A DNA stretch of 64,000 nucleotides from Acidobacteriota bacterium (GCA_012729555.1 JAAYCX010000011.1:1-64000), one strand, 5' to 3'; shown: positions 8,997 through 18,102, counted from the first letter of the stretch. Numbers and translations are program-made. The notes: generated from the letters alone by a model not told the origin.

Positions 8997-9018
8997 GGGG
9001 ACAGTCACCCGTGTCCCC
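8997..9018. repeat. REP-like palindrome GGGGACA-N8-TGTCCCC
   Basis: GGGGACA (8997-9003) and TGTCCCC (9012-9018) form a perfect 7-bp inverted repeat with an 8-base loop, in the dacB/molybdenum-hydroxylase intergenic region. The same GGGGAC...GTCCCC ends appear in the two 88-bp repeats at 39.06 and 39.78 kb. I recall similar elements as dispersed REP-type repeats in other GC-rich genomes, but cannot verify that here. Confidence 0.5.
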
Positions 9019-9140
9019 TTTGCGCCCCGAAAGACCAGCCAATAAATGCTTGCATGCCGTCCGGAACAAATGCCACACTCAGCCCGCACGCAGGCCTCCC
9101 CGGTGAGCGTCTCGCCGGGGGATCGACGGGAGGAGGCGGG

Positions 9141-11477
9141 ATGGCGGATACGGCGGGAGTCAACGGACAGAGAGAGGGGTTTCGGGTCGTCGGCAAACCC
9201 AACCTGCCCGGCAAGTTGTCCTACGCGCTGGCCACGGGGATGGCCAAATACGGCGCCGACTACGTTTACGACGGCATGCTGGAGGCCAAGTTCCTCCGGA
9301 GCCCTCATGCGAACGCGGTCGTGAGGAAAGTCGACGTCGAGGCGGCCAAGAGGATCCCGGGCGTCGTCGACGTGCTGACATGGGAAGACGAGGACCTGAA
9401 GAATTTCGGCGGCCGCGGCGGCCGGGGCCCCGGGGGGGCGCAGGCGGCCTGGGTCGACAATGTCGCCGACATGGAGGACGACGAGGTGGCGGTGATCGTC
9501 GTGGCCGAAAGCGCGGAGCTCTGCGACGAGGCCCTCAAGGCCCTCAACCCCCAATGGGAAGTGCTCCCGCACGTCGTGGAGATCCGGGAGGGGAGGAAGC
9601 CGGACGCGCCGGTTATCCGGCCCAACGCCCAGGGCAGGGGGAATGTGACGGTGGTCAGCGCCAGCCAGGGGGACGTCGAGGCCGGCTTCCGGGAGGCCGA
9701 CCAGGTGGTCGAATACGACTTCTACATGCCCGCCTTCTGCGGCCACATGCCGAACCCCCCCGCGTCGGTTTCCCGCTGGTACGAAGATCCCTATCACGAC
9801 CCGGAGCGGCCGAGCCTGCACATAGAGGGCGCCGTCTGGACCGCCAGCGGGGGGAAGGACGCCGTCGGGCGCATGTACGGACTCCCGCCCGAGAAAGTGA
9901 AGCAGGAAGGGCTGTTCCAGGGGGGCAGGTACTGCGACTGGGGCCTCCGGAAATCGCAGCAGATCACGCCGCTGCTCGCCCGGAGGACGGGACGGCCGGT
10001 CCGGATGACGCTGCTGCGCCGGGAGATGTACGACTTCAACATGAACGAGCGCTTCATGCACGTGAAGGTGGGATTCCGGAGCGACGGCCGGATCACGGCG
10101 ATCGACGATTTCTCCATATCCGACGCCGGCGTCCCCCCGGTTTCCACCCTCGGCACCTCGGGGGACCAGGGCTACGGCCCCTACGTCACGACCCGGTGCC
10201 TGAACATCCGGCAGGTCATGGAGGTCGTCAACAGCAACCGGGGACGGATGTACACCAGCGGCCAGCATTGCCCCTTCAACTGGGATTCACTGACCGTGGC
10301 CATCCAGCTGATCGCCGAGAAGCTCGGAAAGGACCCGATCGATATCGCCACGCTCAATCTGCACGGACCCACGAGCCAGACGGATCCCGACCCCGTGCCC
10401 AGCTACCAGGCGTGCATCGAGGCCGGAAAAAGGTTGATGAACTGGAAGTGGCACGGCACGGGGGAGAAGAAGCTCCCCGACGGGCGGATGCACGGCGCCG
10501 GATTCCGTTACCAGATGTGCCCCCGGCACTCCTTCTCCGGATACAACTCGAAACTGGAACTGCGCGACGGGAAGGTACACATGCCGACCCAGGGACCCTG
10601 CACCGGCATCTATGCCGTCGAGGGGAATGCCATGGTGGTCGCCGAGGAGCTCGGCCTCCGGTACGAGGACGTCAGCATCGATTTCGACCCCCGGGAGGTT
10701 TTCGCCCCCGTGGGAGGCGGCAGCGACGGCACCACGGCCTCCGCCTGGGTCACGAAGGAGTGCGCCAATCGCCTGAAGCGGCAGATCCTGGAAACCGCGA
10801 GCCGCAACGCGGAAAATCCCCCGGCCCCGGCCGGTTTCGGAGCGCCGGCGAAAGCGGAGCCGAGTCCCCTGAAGGGCTTTGCGCCCGAGGACCTGGATAT
10901 GAAGGACGGGAACGTCTACGTCAAGTCCGACCCGGAACGATCGGTGCCGCTCGCCCGGGCGACCCAGGGGGCGCACCTGTTCGCGACCTACTCGGGCCGG
11001 CCCCCGACCGCGCTCTGGGCCGTCGGCATGGGAAAGCTGCTCGACACGATGAACGTCGCGATGTGCGAGGTCGCCGTCGACCTCGAGACCGGGGAGGTGG
11101 AGATCCTCAGGTTCGGGGTGGTGGCCGACACCGGCAAGGTGATCCGCCGGACCTCGCTCGAGAGCCAGATCGACCAGGTCATGGATTTCAGCGCGGGCTG
11201 CCAGCTCCAGGAGGATTTCTTCTACGACCGGGCGACCGGGGTCAAGCTCAACGCCAACATGCTCGACTACCGCAAGGTCGGCATGCTGGACATGCCGCGC
11301 GTGGACAAGGAGCTCGTCGAGACGCGGGCGGGGAACGCCGCCTACGGCTCCAACGGAATCAGCCACAGCCTGGCGAACACGCACCTGGTGATCTGCGCCA
11401 TCCAGAACGCGATCGGCAGGTGGGTGGACCCACCGGCGACGCCCGACAAGGTGCTCAAGGCGCTGGGCAAGGCATAG
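9141..11477 (+). CDS. Molybdopterin-binding subunit of a xanthine dehydrogenase-family hydroxylase, orphan
   Basis: A large subunit of a molybdenum hydroxylase, 778 residues. It has an N-terminal a/b hammerhead domain (KFLRSPHANAVVRKVDVEAA, residues about 50-70), then the two Moco-binding halves. GRPVRMTLLRREMYDFN and the MoCoBD-type VGGGSDGTTASAWVTKECANR are recognisable. The first Moco motif, normally GGGFGGK, reads QGGRYCDWGLRKSQQ, which is divergent. The C-terminal part has the usual VAVDLETGEVEILRF and the Glu-containing end region. No FAD or 2Fe-2S subunit gene is adjacent, so partners must be elsewhere or absent. ATG 9141 was chosen for AGGAGG at 9131-9136. The substrate cannot be read from sequence. 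The next gene is a MocA-like cofactor enzyme. Confidence 0.82.
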   Translation: MADTAGVNGQREGFRVVGKPNLPGKLSYALATGMAKYGADYVYDGMLEAKFLRSPHANAVVRKVDVEAAKRIPGVVDVLTWEDEDLKNFGGRGGRGPGGAQAAWVDNVADMEDDEVAVIVVAESAELCDEALKALNPQWEVLPHVVEIREGRKPDAPVIRPNAQGRGNVTVVSASQGDVEAGFREADQVVEYDFYMPAFCGHMPNPPASVSRWYEDPYHDPERPSLHIEGAVWTASGGKDAVGRMYGLPPEKVKQEGLFQGGRYCDWGLRKSQQITPLLARRTGRPVRMTLLRREMYDFNMNERFMHVKVGFRSDGRITAIDDFSISDAGVPPVSTLGTSGDQGYGPYVTTRCLNIRQVMEVVNSNRGRMYTSGQHCPFNWDSLTVAIQLIAEKLGKDPIDIATLNLHGPTSQTDPDPVPSYQACIEAGKRLMNWKWHGTGEKKLPDGRMHGAGFRYQMCPRHSFSGYNSKLELRDGKVHMPTQGPCTGIYAVEGNAMVVAEELGLRYEDVSIDFDPREVFAPVGGGSDGTTASAWVTKECANRLKRQILETASRNAENPPAPAGFGAPAKAEPSPLKGFAPEDLDMKDGNVYVKSDPERSVPLARATQGAHLFATYSGRPPTALWAVGMGKLLDTMNVAMCEVAVDLETGEVEILRFGVVADTGKVIRRTSLESQIDQVMDFSAGCQLQEDFFYDRATGVKLNANMLDYRKVGMLDMPRVDKELVETRAGNAAYGSNGISHSLANTHLVICAIQNAIGRWVDPPATPDKVLKALGKA

Positions 11478-11487
11478 GGCCGATCCC

Positions 11488-12129
11488 ATGGACACGATCC
11501 CGGCGTCTTTCGAGTCGATCGTCCCCGTGGTGCTCGCCGCCGGGGATTCCACGAGAATGGGCTATCCCAAGGCCCTCCTCCCTCTGGGCGGGGAGACCTT
11601 CCTGACGCATATCCTGGGGACCCTGCGGCAGGTGGGGCTCGCGCGTCCCGTCGTCGTCCTCGGCGGCGCGGCCGCCGACATCGAACCGGCCGTTCGCGAG
11701 TGGACGGTGGAGATCCTCCGGAACCCCGACCCGGGCCGGGGCCAGCTCTCCTCGATCCAGTTGGCGCTGGAGCGGCTCGATCCGGGCTGCCTCGGCGCCA
11801 TGATCTGGCCGGTCGATCAGCCCGCGGTATCGGCGCGCCTGGTGCGCAGCCTGGCCGAGCGGTTTCTGGCCACCGGGGCCCCGGTCACCTGCCCCCTGTA
11901 CGGCGACCGGCGGGGGCACCCGGCCATTTTCCACCGCGCGCTCTTCGGGGAGTTCATGGAAGCCCCGCTCGAGAAGGGGCCCAAGGGCATCCTCCTCCGG
12001 CACCGCGCGGCCATGGCCCTGGTGCCGACCGGGGAGACGGGCGCCGTCGAGGATGTCGATACCCCGGCGGACTACCGGGCCCTGACCGGCGACGACGTGG
12101 AGACGGCCGTCGCCGCGGCGAAGGGTTAG
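11488..12129 (+). CDS. mocA: MocA-like molybdenum cofactor cytidylyltransferase / NTP transferase
   Basis: A nucleotidyltransferase of 213 residues with the MobA/MocA fold. It starts VPVVLAAGDSTRMGYPKALLPLGG, the LAAGxSxRMGxxK signature that binds the nucleotide phosphates. Further on are the metal-binding segment MIWPVDQPAVSARLV and the C-terminal VEDVDTPADYRAL. MocA converts Mo-molybdopterin to the cytosine dinucleotide form used by xanthine dehydrogenase-family enzymes. That fits its position 11 bases after the hydroxylase gene on the same strand. A more general NTP-transferase role is the alternative. The stop overlaps that of the converging glycosyltransferase gene by four bases (12126-12129). 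Confidence 0.85.
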   Translation: MDTIPASFESIVPVVLAAGDSTRMGYPKALLPLGGETFLTHILGTLRQVGLARPVVVLGGAAADIEPAVREWTVEILRNPDPGRGQLSSIQLALERLDPGCLGAMIWPVDQPAVSARLVRSLAERFLATGAPVTCPLYGDRRGHPAIFHRALFGEFMEAPLEKGPKGILLRHRAAMALVPTGETGAVEDVDTPADYRALTGDDVETAVAAAKG

Positions 12130-13727
12130 TCGATGCCCGTCATGCGATTCGCCCCGGGCGAGCCGATCAGGCGTTCGAAGGCCTCCCCCAGCACGGAACG
12201 TTTGAGGCTCTGGGCGATGGCCCACAGCCCCATGTACAGGTAGCCGAACTGGAAGAGGAACAGGAACGGGATGACGGCGTAGATGCCGGAGTTCCAGGCG
12301 TAGACGATCACGAAGGTGAACCAGGCGCCGAAGAGGATCTCCACCAGGGTCAGGACCCCGATATCGCAGCGGTATTTCTTGCTCATCCACTCGCCCCCGC
12401 GGGCGTCCACGGAAAACTTGGGTGTGCGCACGAAGGGGGACTGGATCCCCAGCGCCCCCTCCAGAACCGCCTTGGATCCCGGGATGGTCATGCCGATCCC
12501 CACCGCCATCAGCCCGGGGAGGTAGAGGATGCGCCTGGGCCAGTCCCTGTGCAGCGCCTTCTGCGACACGATATAGAAGGTGGTGACGCTGCTGAAGGAG
12601 AGGATGAAGAGCGGGAGGTCGATGGTGACCAGCTCGAACCACCCCTGGTTGTAGCGGATGATCATGGCCGGGCAGAGAAGGAGCGCCAGGACCACCATCA
12701 GCGGGTAGGTGATGTTCCCGGTCAGGTGGTACCAGGCCTCCAGTTTCTGCCCCCTCGTGAACTTCCCCAGCAGAACGTGCGGGAGGGTCTTCTTCCCGGT
12801 CTGCATGGCCCCCTTGGCCCAGCGGCACTGCTGGGTCTTGAAGGAGTTGATTTCCACCGGCAGTTCGGCCGGGACCGTCAGGTCGGGGAGGAAGACGAAG
12901 CGCCACCCTTTCATCTGGGCCCGGTAGCTCAGATCGAGGTCTTCGGTCAGGGTGTCGTGCTCCCATCCCCCGGCGTCCTCGATCGCCTTCCGGCGCAGGA
13001 TGCCGGCCGTGCCGTTGAAGTTGAAAAACCGCCCGCTCAGGTAGCGCGTGTAGCTTTCGAGCATGAAATGGGCGTCGAGGAAGATCGCCTGGGTCCTGGT
13101 GAGGAAGGAGTGGTCGCGGTTGAGGTGCTCCCAGCGTCCCTGCACCATCCCCACCCCGGGATCGGTGAAGTGGTGGATCGATTTCTGGAGAAAGTCGGGG
13201 TTGGGGACGAAATCGGCGTCGAAGACGGCCACGAACTCCCCCTTCGCCGTGCGGAGCCCGTTTTCGAGCGCCCCCGCCTTGAAGCCGGTCCGGTCCTTCC
13301 TGTGGATGTACCGGATGTCCACCCCCTTTTCGCTCCAGCGTTCGACGGCGTCGCGGGCGATCCGGCGTGTTTCGTCCGTGGAGTCGTCCAGGACCTGGAT
13401 GTCCAGTTTGTCCGGGGGATAGTCGAAGGCGCAGACGGCGTCGATGACGCGTTCGATGACGTACATCTCGTTGTAGGAGGGGATCTGCACGGTGACCCGG
13501 GGGAGTTCGGTGAAGCGGGCGAGCGGCTCGGTGACCCTTTTGCGGTGCTTGCGGTACAGGAACACCATCTTGTAGCGGTGCAGGCCGTAGAAGCTCAGAA
13601 TCGCCAGGACGGTGAAATAGGCGATGACGATCGTCAGGTCGAAACCGTTCATCTCGTAGAGATAGGAGATGTTCCCGGTCTGGACGAATTTTTCATAATC
13701 GGATAGCTGCGGGCCGAACAGGTGCAT
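12126..13727 (-). CDS. Family 2 glycosyltransferase, cellulose-synthase-like, membrane-bound
   Basis: A processive-type inner-membrane glycosyltransferase of 533 residues. An N-terminal membrane segment (about 22-42) is followed by the GT-A catalytic domain. Key motifs are VTVQIPSYNE with VLDDSTDET for the nucleotide sugar, FDADFVPNPDF (DxD), HDTLTEDLDLSYR (catalytic ED) and QQCRWAKGAMQ (Q-x2-RW). Four or more membrane segments follow at the C-terminus. The relatives I recall include beta-glucan/mannan synthases and glucosyltransferases that act on lipids, so the product (polysaccharide or glycolipid) is not certain. The start is ATG 13727 with GGGGAG six bases upstream. A frame extension to 13784 lacks such a site. 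No accessory polysaccharide genes are adjacent. Confidence 0.88.
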   Translation of the reverse strand: MHLFGPQLSDYEKFVQTGNISYLYEMNGFDLTIVIAYFTVLAILSFYGLHRYKMVFLYRKHRKRVTEPLARFTELPRVTVQIPSYNEMYVIERVIDAVCAFDYPPDKLDIQVLDDSTDETRRIARDAVERWSEKGVDIRYIHRKDRTGFKAGALENGLRTAKGEFVAVFDADFVPNPDFLQKSIHHFTDPGVGMVQGRWEHLNRDHSFLTRTQAIFLDAHFMLESYTRYLSGRFFNFNGTAGILRRKAIEDAGGWEHDTLTEDLDLSYRAQMKGWRFVFLPDLTVPAELPVEINSFKTQQCRWAKGAMQTGKKTLPHVLLGKFTRGQKLEAWYHLTGNITYPLMVVLALLLCPAMIIRYNQGWFELVTIDLPLFILSFSSVTTFYIVSQKALHRDWPRRILYLPGLMAVGIGMTIPGSKAVLEGALGIQSPFVRTPKFSVDARGGEWMSKKYRCDIGVLTLVEILFGAWFTFVIVYAWNSGIYAVIPFLFLFQFGYLYMGLWAIAQSLKRSVLGEAFERLIGSPGANRMTGID

Positions 13728-13902
13728 ACAAATCTCCCCGTATAAAGGCGCTATCTTGGACCGGGCTCCCCGGGGGGTTGTCACTCAATTGTTTTTAATT
13801 GTAATTCATTGTAATCGCCCGCCTTCCCTCTTTCAGAGGCGAATGCGGGCGGATCGGAATCCTCCTGTTGTCTCCCCCGCCTCTTCGTGATAAACAGAAG
13901 CG

Positions 13903-15243
13903 GTGGATGCGACGGAGCAGCGGAAAATATTCAGCGTTTATGAACTGACGGCCGAGATCAAACGCTCCCTGGATCAGTTCGGCATTCTCTGGATCCAGGG
14001 GGAAATTTCGAATTTCAAGCGCCATTCCTCCGGCCATCTCTATTTTTCCCTCAAGGACGGGAGGGCCCAGATCAGGGCCGCCTGCTTCCGCAACCACAAC
14101 ATGTACCTCAAGTTCCGCCCCGAGGACGGGATGGAGGTGATCGTGCGCGGCCGGCTGGGCGTGTACGAACCGCGCGGCGACTACCAGTTCATCGCCGAAT
14201 ACATGGAGCCGGTGGGGCAGGGGTCCCTCCAGCTGGCCTACGAGCGGCTGAAGGAGAAGCTCCTCCTGGAGGGGGTGTTCGACCAGGCCCGTAAGAAGCC
14301 GCTCCCGATCCTCCCACGGAAGGTGGGGATCGTGACCTCCCCCACCGGGGCCGCGATCCGGGACATGCTGAGGGTGCTCAAGCGGCGCAATGCCTCGATC
14401 GACGTGCTGATCTACCCCGCCCGGGTCCAGGGGGCGGGGGCCGCCGGGGAGATCGCCGAGGGGATCCGCTGCCTGGACGGCCGGTCCGATCTCGATGTCC
14501 TGATCGTCGGGCGCGGGGGCGGTTCGATCGAGGACCTCTGGGCCTTCAACGAGGAAACGCTCGCCCGCGCCATCCACGGCTGCCGGCTTCCGCTGATCTC
14601 CGCGGTGGGACACGAGACCGATTTCACCATCGCCGATTTCGCCGCCGATGTGCGGGCCTCGACCCCCTCGGCCGCGGCCGAGCTGGTATCGGCCGCGCGC
14701 GAGGAACTCCTCGGGAGGGTGACGGGGCTCCGCGGCCGGCTCGATCAGTCGATGCGGCGGGGGATGGACACGCGCCGGCTCCTCGTCGAGCGCCTGGCGC
14801 GCAGCCGGGCCTTCGCCGTGGCCCCGGGCCGGATCCGGGACCTCCAGCAGCGGTTCGACGAGGGAAACCTCCGGCTCTGCCAGGCGATGAGGCGCCACGG
14901 TTCCGCGCTCCGGCAGAGGGAGCGGGTGCTGTCGGCGCGCCTCGGGTCGGTGGACCTGTCCCGCTTCATCCGGCACGAGCGGGAGACCCTTGCCGAGGGG
15001 CAACGGCGGCTGGCCGCGGCGGTGGCGGGCGTGCTCCGGACGGGGCGGTCCCGGTTTGAAATCGCCGCGGGCCGGGTCCACGCCCTGAGCCCGCTCGCCA
15101 TCCTCGGCCGGGGGTTCGCCCTCTGCCGTGACCGCAACGGGGAGATCGTCAGGGACGCCGCGGCCGTGGCCCCGGGGGACCCGGTCCGGGTCACCCTGGC
15201 GCGGGGGGAACTGGACTGCCGGGTGGAAGCCGTCAACCTTTAA
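13903..15243 (+). CDS. xseA: Exodeoxyribonuclease VII large subunit
   Basis: The large subunit of ExoVII, which degrades single-stranded DNA from both ends and produces oligonucleotides. The protein has 446 residues. An N-terminal OB fold (IFSVYELTAEIKRSLDQFG, WIQGEISNFKRHSSGHLYFSLKD) precedes the catalytic domain with VGIVTSPTGAAIRDML, DVLIVGRGGGSIEDLWAFN and PLISAVGHETDFTIADFAAD. A long helical region and the C-terminal SPLAILGRGFALC follow. The start is GTG 13903, giving MDATEQRK, with only a weak AGAAG upstream. It is the first gene of a tight operon with xseB, ispA, tlyA and nadK. The 100 bases upstream are unusually AT-rich and probably hold the promoter. Confidence 0.96.
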   Translation: MDATEQRKIFSVYELTAEIKRSLDQFGILWIQGEISNFKRHSSGHLYFSLKDGRAQIRAACFRNHNMYLKFRPEDGMEVIVRGRLGVYEPRGDYQFIAEYMEPVGQGSLQLAYERLKEKLLLEGVFDQARKKPLPILPRKVGIVTSPTGAAIRDMLRVLKRRNASIDVLIYPARVQGAGAAGEIAEGIRCLDGRSDLDVLIVGRGGGSIEDLWAFNEETLARAIHGCRLPLISAVGHETDFTIADFAADVRASTPSAAAELVSAAREELLGRVTGLRGRLDQSMRRGMDTRRLLVERLARSRAFAVAPGRIRDLQQRFDEGNLRLCQAMRRHGSALRQRERVLSARLGSVDLSRFIRHERETLAEGQRRLAAAVAGVLRTGRSRFEIAAGRVHALSPLAILGRGFALCRDRNGEIVRDAAAVAPGDPVRVTLARGELDCRVEAVNL

Positions 15244-15266
15244 CCGTCAACGAGGACAGGGGAGCC

Positions 15267-15506
15267 ATGGAACCGAAGGTCAAGGATTTTGAATCCGCGC
15301 TGCAATCGCTCGAGGATATCGTCGCCCGTCTCGAGGCGGGGGATCTCGCGCTCGACCGCTCCCTGGAGCTGTTCGAGGAGGGGGTGAAGCTCAGCCGCTA
15401 CTGCAGTGCCAAGCTGGACGAGGCGGAGCGGAAGGTCGAGATCCTGGCGAAGAACCCGGAAGGGGAAATGGAAGCGACGCCGTTCGAGGAAGCCCCCGAA
15501 GTCTGA
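15267..15506 (+). CDS. xseB: Exodeoxyribonuclease VII small subunit
   Basis: A 79-residue helical protein that binds several copies to the XseA coiled-coil region. The sequence shows the family pattern DFESALQSLEDIVARLEAGD, then LALDRSLELFEEGVKLSRYC and LDEAERKVEIL. The length is typical. AGGACAGGGGAGCC precedes ATG 15267. The gene lies 23 bases after xseA, and ispA follows directly. Confidence 0.95.
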   Translation: MEPKVKDFESALQSLEDIVARLEAGDLALDRSLELFEEGVKLSRYCSAKLDEAERKVEILAKNPEGEMEATPFEEAPEV

Positions 15507-15565
15507 ACCTATCGCGATTCCGGGTGGAACGGCCCCGTTCCATCGCCGGACGCCGGATGGAAGCC

Positions 15566-16450
15566 ATGGATATCAAGGAATATTTTTCGAATGCGCGGGC
15601 AGAGGTCGACGCCCGCCTGGACCGGTTGCTCCCCGCGGAGGGGGAAGCGCCCTCGATCATTCACCGGGCGATGCGCCACTCGGTCTTCGCCGGGGGAAAG
15701 CGCGTGCGCCCCGTACTGGTGCTGGCTTCCGGCGAAAGCGTGCACGGGAACCACGACTGTCTCCTCCACCTGGGGGCGGCGATCGAGATGATGCACACCT
15801 ACTCCCTGATCCACGACGACCTCCCCGCCCTGGACAACGACGACCTGCGCCGGGGGCTCCCCACCTGCCACAAGGTATTCGGGGAGGCCATCGCCATCCT
15901 GGCCGGCGACGCCCTGATGACGCGGTGCTACCAGCTCCTTGCCGACCTGCCCGGGGTCGGCGACGGCTCCAGGGTCCGGATCGTGAGGGAAATTGCGTGC
16001 GCGACGGGGACCGTCGACGGGATGATCGGCGGGCAGGTGGCCGACCTCGAGTCGGAAGGGAAGCCGTTCGACGCGAAGACGCTCGAATATATCCATCATT
16101 CCAAGACCGGGGCTCTTCTGCGGGCGTGCGTCCGCTCGGGCGCCCTGGCCGCCGGCGCCGCGGGCCGGGAACTGGAGGCGCTCGACCGTTACGGGAGCGC
16201 GATCGGGCTGGTGTTCCAGATCGTGGACGACATCCTGGACGTCACGGCGACGAGCCAGGCGCTGGGAAAGACCGCGGGCAAGGACGTCAGGGCGGGGAAG
16301 GCGACCTATCCCGCTCTTTACGGCATCGATGCCTCCCGGCGCAAGGCGCGGGAACTGGTCGACTCGGCCCTCGAGGAGATCCGCGGCTTCGACGGGGGCG
16401 CCGACGCCCTGCGCGCCCTGGCCCGCTATTTCCTCCAGCGCACGGCCTGA
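15566..16450 (+). CDS. ispA: Polyprenyl diphosphate synthase (farnesyl/geranylgeranyl type)
   Basis: A chain-elongating prenyltransferase that condenses isopentenyl diphosphate onto allylic diphosphates, feeding quinone and undecaprenyl synthesis. It has 294 residues from ATG 15566 (MDIKEYFSNARAEVD). Alternative in-frame starts exist at GTG 15524 and ATG 15557. Motifs: GGKRVRPVLVL for the IPP-binding basic patch, first Asp-rich motif HDDLPALDNDDLRRG, second motif FQIVDDILDVT, and KTGALLRACVRSGA between them. GKTAGKDVRAGKATYPALYG is typical of the short-chain IspA group. It is part of the xseAB-ispA-tlyA-nadK operon, a common bacterial order (often with dxs next, which is absent here). Confidence 0.94.
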   Translation: MDIKEYFSNARAEVDARLDRLLPAEGEAPSIIHRAMRHSVFAGGKRVRPVLVLASGESVHGNHDCLLHLGAAIEMMHTYSLIHDDLPALDNDDLRRGLPTCHKVFGEAIAILAGDALMTRCYQLLADLPGVGDGSRVRIVREIACATGTVDGMIGGQVADLESEGKPFDAKTLEYIHHSKTGALLRACVRSGALAAGAAGRELEALDRYGSAIGLVFQIVDDILDVTATSQALGKTAGKDVRAGKATYPALYGIDASRRKARELVDSALEEIRGFDGGADALRALARYFLQRTA

Positions 16451-16456
16451 CTTCCC

Positions 16457-17242
16457 ATGAAGTGCCGCATCGATCAACTGCTGGTAGAGCGCGGGCTGGC
16501 CGAGAGCCGGCACCGGGCCCAGGCCCTCGTCCTGGCCGGCCAGGTGCTGGCCGACGAACGGAAGATCGGGAAGCCCGGGCAGCAGGTGGACCCGGGGGCC
16601 GCGATCCGCATCCTCGGCCGGCTCCCCTACGTGAGCCGTGCGGGCGCCAAGCTCGAGGGGGCACTGGGGCATTTCGGGATCGAGGTGCGGGGCCGGGTCT
16701 CCGCCGACCTGGGGGCCTCGACAGGGGGATTCGCCGATTGCCTGCTCCAGAACGGCGCCTTGCGCGTTTTCGCCTTCGACGTGGGCAGAGGGCAACTGGA
16801 CTGGAAGATTCGGAGCGACCCGCGCGTCGTCGTGCGCGACCGGTTCAATGTCCGCAACCTGGGCCCGGGGGACCTGCCGGGGGACGTCTCCTTCGTCTGC
16901 ATGGACCTGTCCTTCATTTCCGTCACCAAGATTCTTCCCGCCCTGGGCCGCGCCCTGGACTCGGCCGGCCCCCCCTCGGAGCCGGGGGCGGACGAGGCCC
17001 GGGTGGTCGACGTCGTCGTGCTGGTCAAACCCCAGTTCGAGGCGGGCCGGGGGGAGGTGGGGAAGGGGGGGATCGTGAGGGATCCCGGGGTGCGGGCCCG
17101 GGCGCTCGGCGCCGTAAAGGACTCTGCGGCCGCCGCCGGCTACGGCGTGGTCGGGGACACCGTTTCCCCGCTGCCCGGCGCCGGGGGGAACCTCGAGTTT
17201 TTATTGTATCTTCGTTGGACAAAGGGGCTATTATCCCGATGA
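16457..17242 (+). CDS. tlyA: TlyA-family rRNA 2'-O-methyltransferase (S4 + FtsJ domains)
   Basis: A SAM-dependent methyltransferase of 261 residues. The N-terminal S4 RNA-binding domain (residues 1-60, RIDQLLVERGLAESRHRAQA) is followed by the Rossmann domain. There, YVSRAGAKLEGAL, the SAM motif ADLGASTGGFADCLLQNGA and FVCMDLSFISVTKILPAL are clear. Catalytic lysines of the K-D-K-E set are expected at SRAGAK and VVLVKPQFEAGR. Characterised members methylate 2'-hydroxyls in 16S and 23S rRNA; older names call them haemolysins. The stop overlaps the nadK start (ATGA, 17239-17242), so the two are translationally coupled. Confidence 0.93.
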   Translation: MKCRIDQLLVERGLAESRHRAQALVLAGQVLADERKIGKPGQQVDPGAAIRILGRLPYVSRAGAKLEGALGHFGIEVRGRVSADLGASTGGFADCLLQNGALRVFAFDVGRGQLDWKIRSDPRVVVRDRFNVRNLGPGDLPGDVSFVCMDLSFISVTKILPALGRALDSAGPPSEPGADEARVVDVVVLVKPQFEAGRGEVGKGGIVRDPGVRARALGAVKDSAAAAGYGVVGDTVSPLPGAGGNLEFLLYLRWTKGLLSR

Positions 17243-18102
17243 TGAGCCGGCGCATAAGAAGCATGGGAATGGTTCTGAAGAAGCAGGACGCCAGGGTGCG
17301 GGACGTGGTGTGCGAGATCCTCCCCTGGCTCGAGGCGCGGGGAGTGGAGGTGGTGCTCGAGCAGGATTCGGCCGAGCACGTCGTCGTGGATGCCGCCGTG
17401 GCCTCCCCGGACACCCTGGCCGCGCGGGTGGACGCGCTGATCGTGCTGGGGGGGGACGGGACCCTGCTGCACGCGGCGCGCCTGATCGGCTCGAGCGGGG
17501 TGCCCATCATCGGGATCAACCTGGGATCCCTGGGGTTCCTCACCGAAGTCAAGCTGGACGAGATGTACACGGCGCTCGAGGAGTTGATCGCCGGACGCTA
17601 CGACATCGAGGAGCGGATGCTTCTCGACGTCGAGGTGATCCGGGACGAAGGGTCGATCGCCCGTTACCGGGCGCTGAACGACGCGGTGATCAACAAGGGC
17701 GCCCTGGCCCGCATCATCGACCTCGAGGTGAGCGCGAACTCCCAGCCGGTGCTCCTGACGCGGTCCGACGGGCTGATCATCTCCACCCCCACCGGATCCA
17801 CCGCCTATTCCCTGGCGGCCGGCGGGCCGATCCTTTACCCGACCCTGGACGCCATCATCATCGAGTCGATCTGCCCCCATTCCCTCACCAACCGGCCGCT
17901 CGTCATCCCCGACCGCCTTGAACTGCGGGTGTGCCTGCGCCGCGGGCAGGACGTCTATCTCACGGTGGACGGCCAGGTCGGGATGCCGCTCAGGCCCCAG
18001 GATTGCCTCCGGATCGGGCGGGCCGGGACGTCCCTGAAGCTGATGCTCCCGTTCGGGAACAACTTTTTCAAACTGCTGCGCGAAAAGCTGGGCTGGGGGT
18101 AG
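17239..18102 (+). CDS. nadK: NAD kinase
   Basis: Phosphorylates NAD+ to NADP+ with ATP or polyphosphate. It has 287 residues from ATG 17239; the adjacent ATG 17242 is equally possible. The signature GGDG is at LIVLGGDGTLLHAARL (about residues 71-86). NLGSLGFLTEV, ALNDAVINKGALARI (NE/D motif equivalent) and SDGLIISTPTGSTAYSLAAGG follow. The end ELRVCLRRGQDVYLTVDGQ is typical of the C-terminal beta domain. It is the last gene of the xseAB-ispA-tlyA-nadK run. Its 3' end overlaps the converging maf gene by 35 bases. Confidence 0.95.
   Translation: MMSRRIRSMGMVLKKQDARVRDVVCEILPWLEARGVEVVLEQDSAEHVVVDAAVASPDTLAARVDALIVLGGDGTLLHAARLIGSSGVPIIGINLGSLGFLTEVKLDEMYTALEELIAGRYDIEERMLLDVEVIRDEGSIARYRALNDAVINKGALARIIDLEVSANSQPVLLTRSDGLIISTPTGSTAYSLAAGGPILYPTLDAIIIESICPHSLTNRPLVIPDRLELRVCLRRGQDVYLTVDGQVGMPLRPQDCLRIGRAGTSLKLMLPFGNNFFKLLREKLGWG

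Noticed and set aside
6945-10268. A 1107-residue open frame antisense to dacB and the molybdenum hydroxylase
   Set aside because: It is a shadow in GC-rich DNA; only its last 178 residues are a plausible gene (6945-7481), and the rest lies opposite well-recognised proteins.
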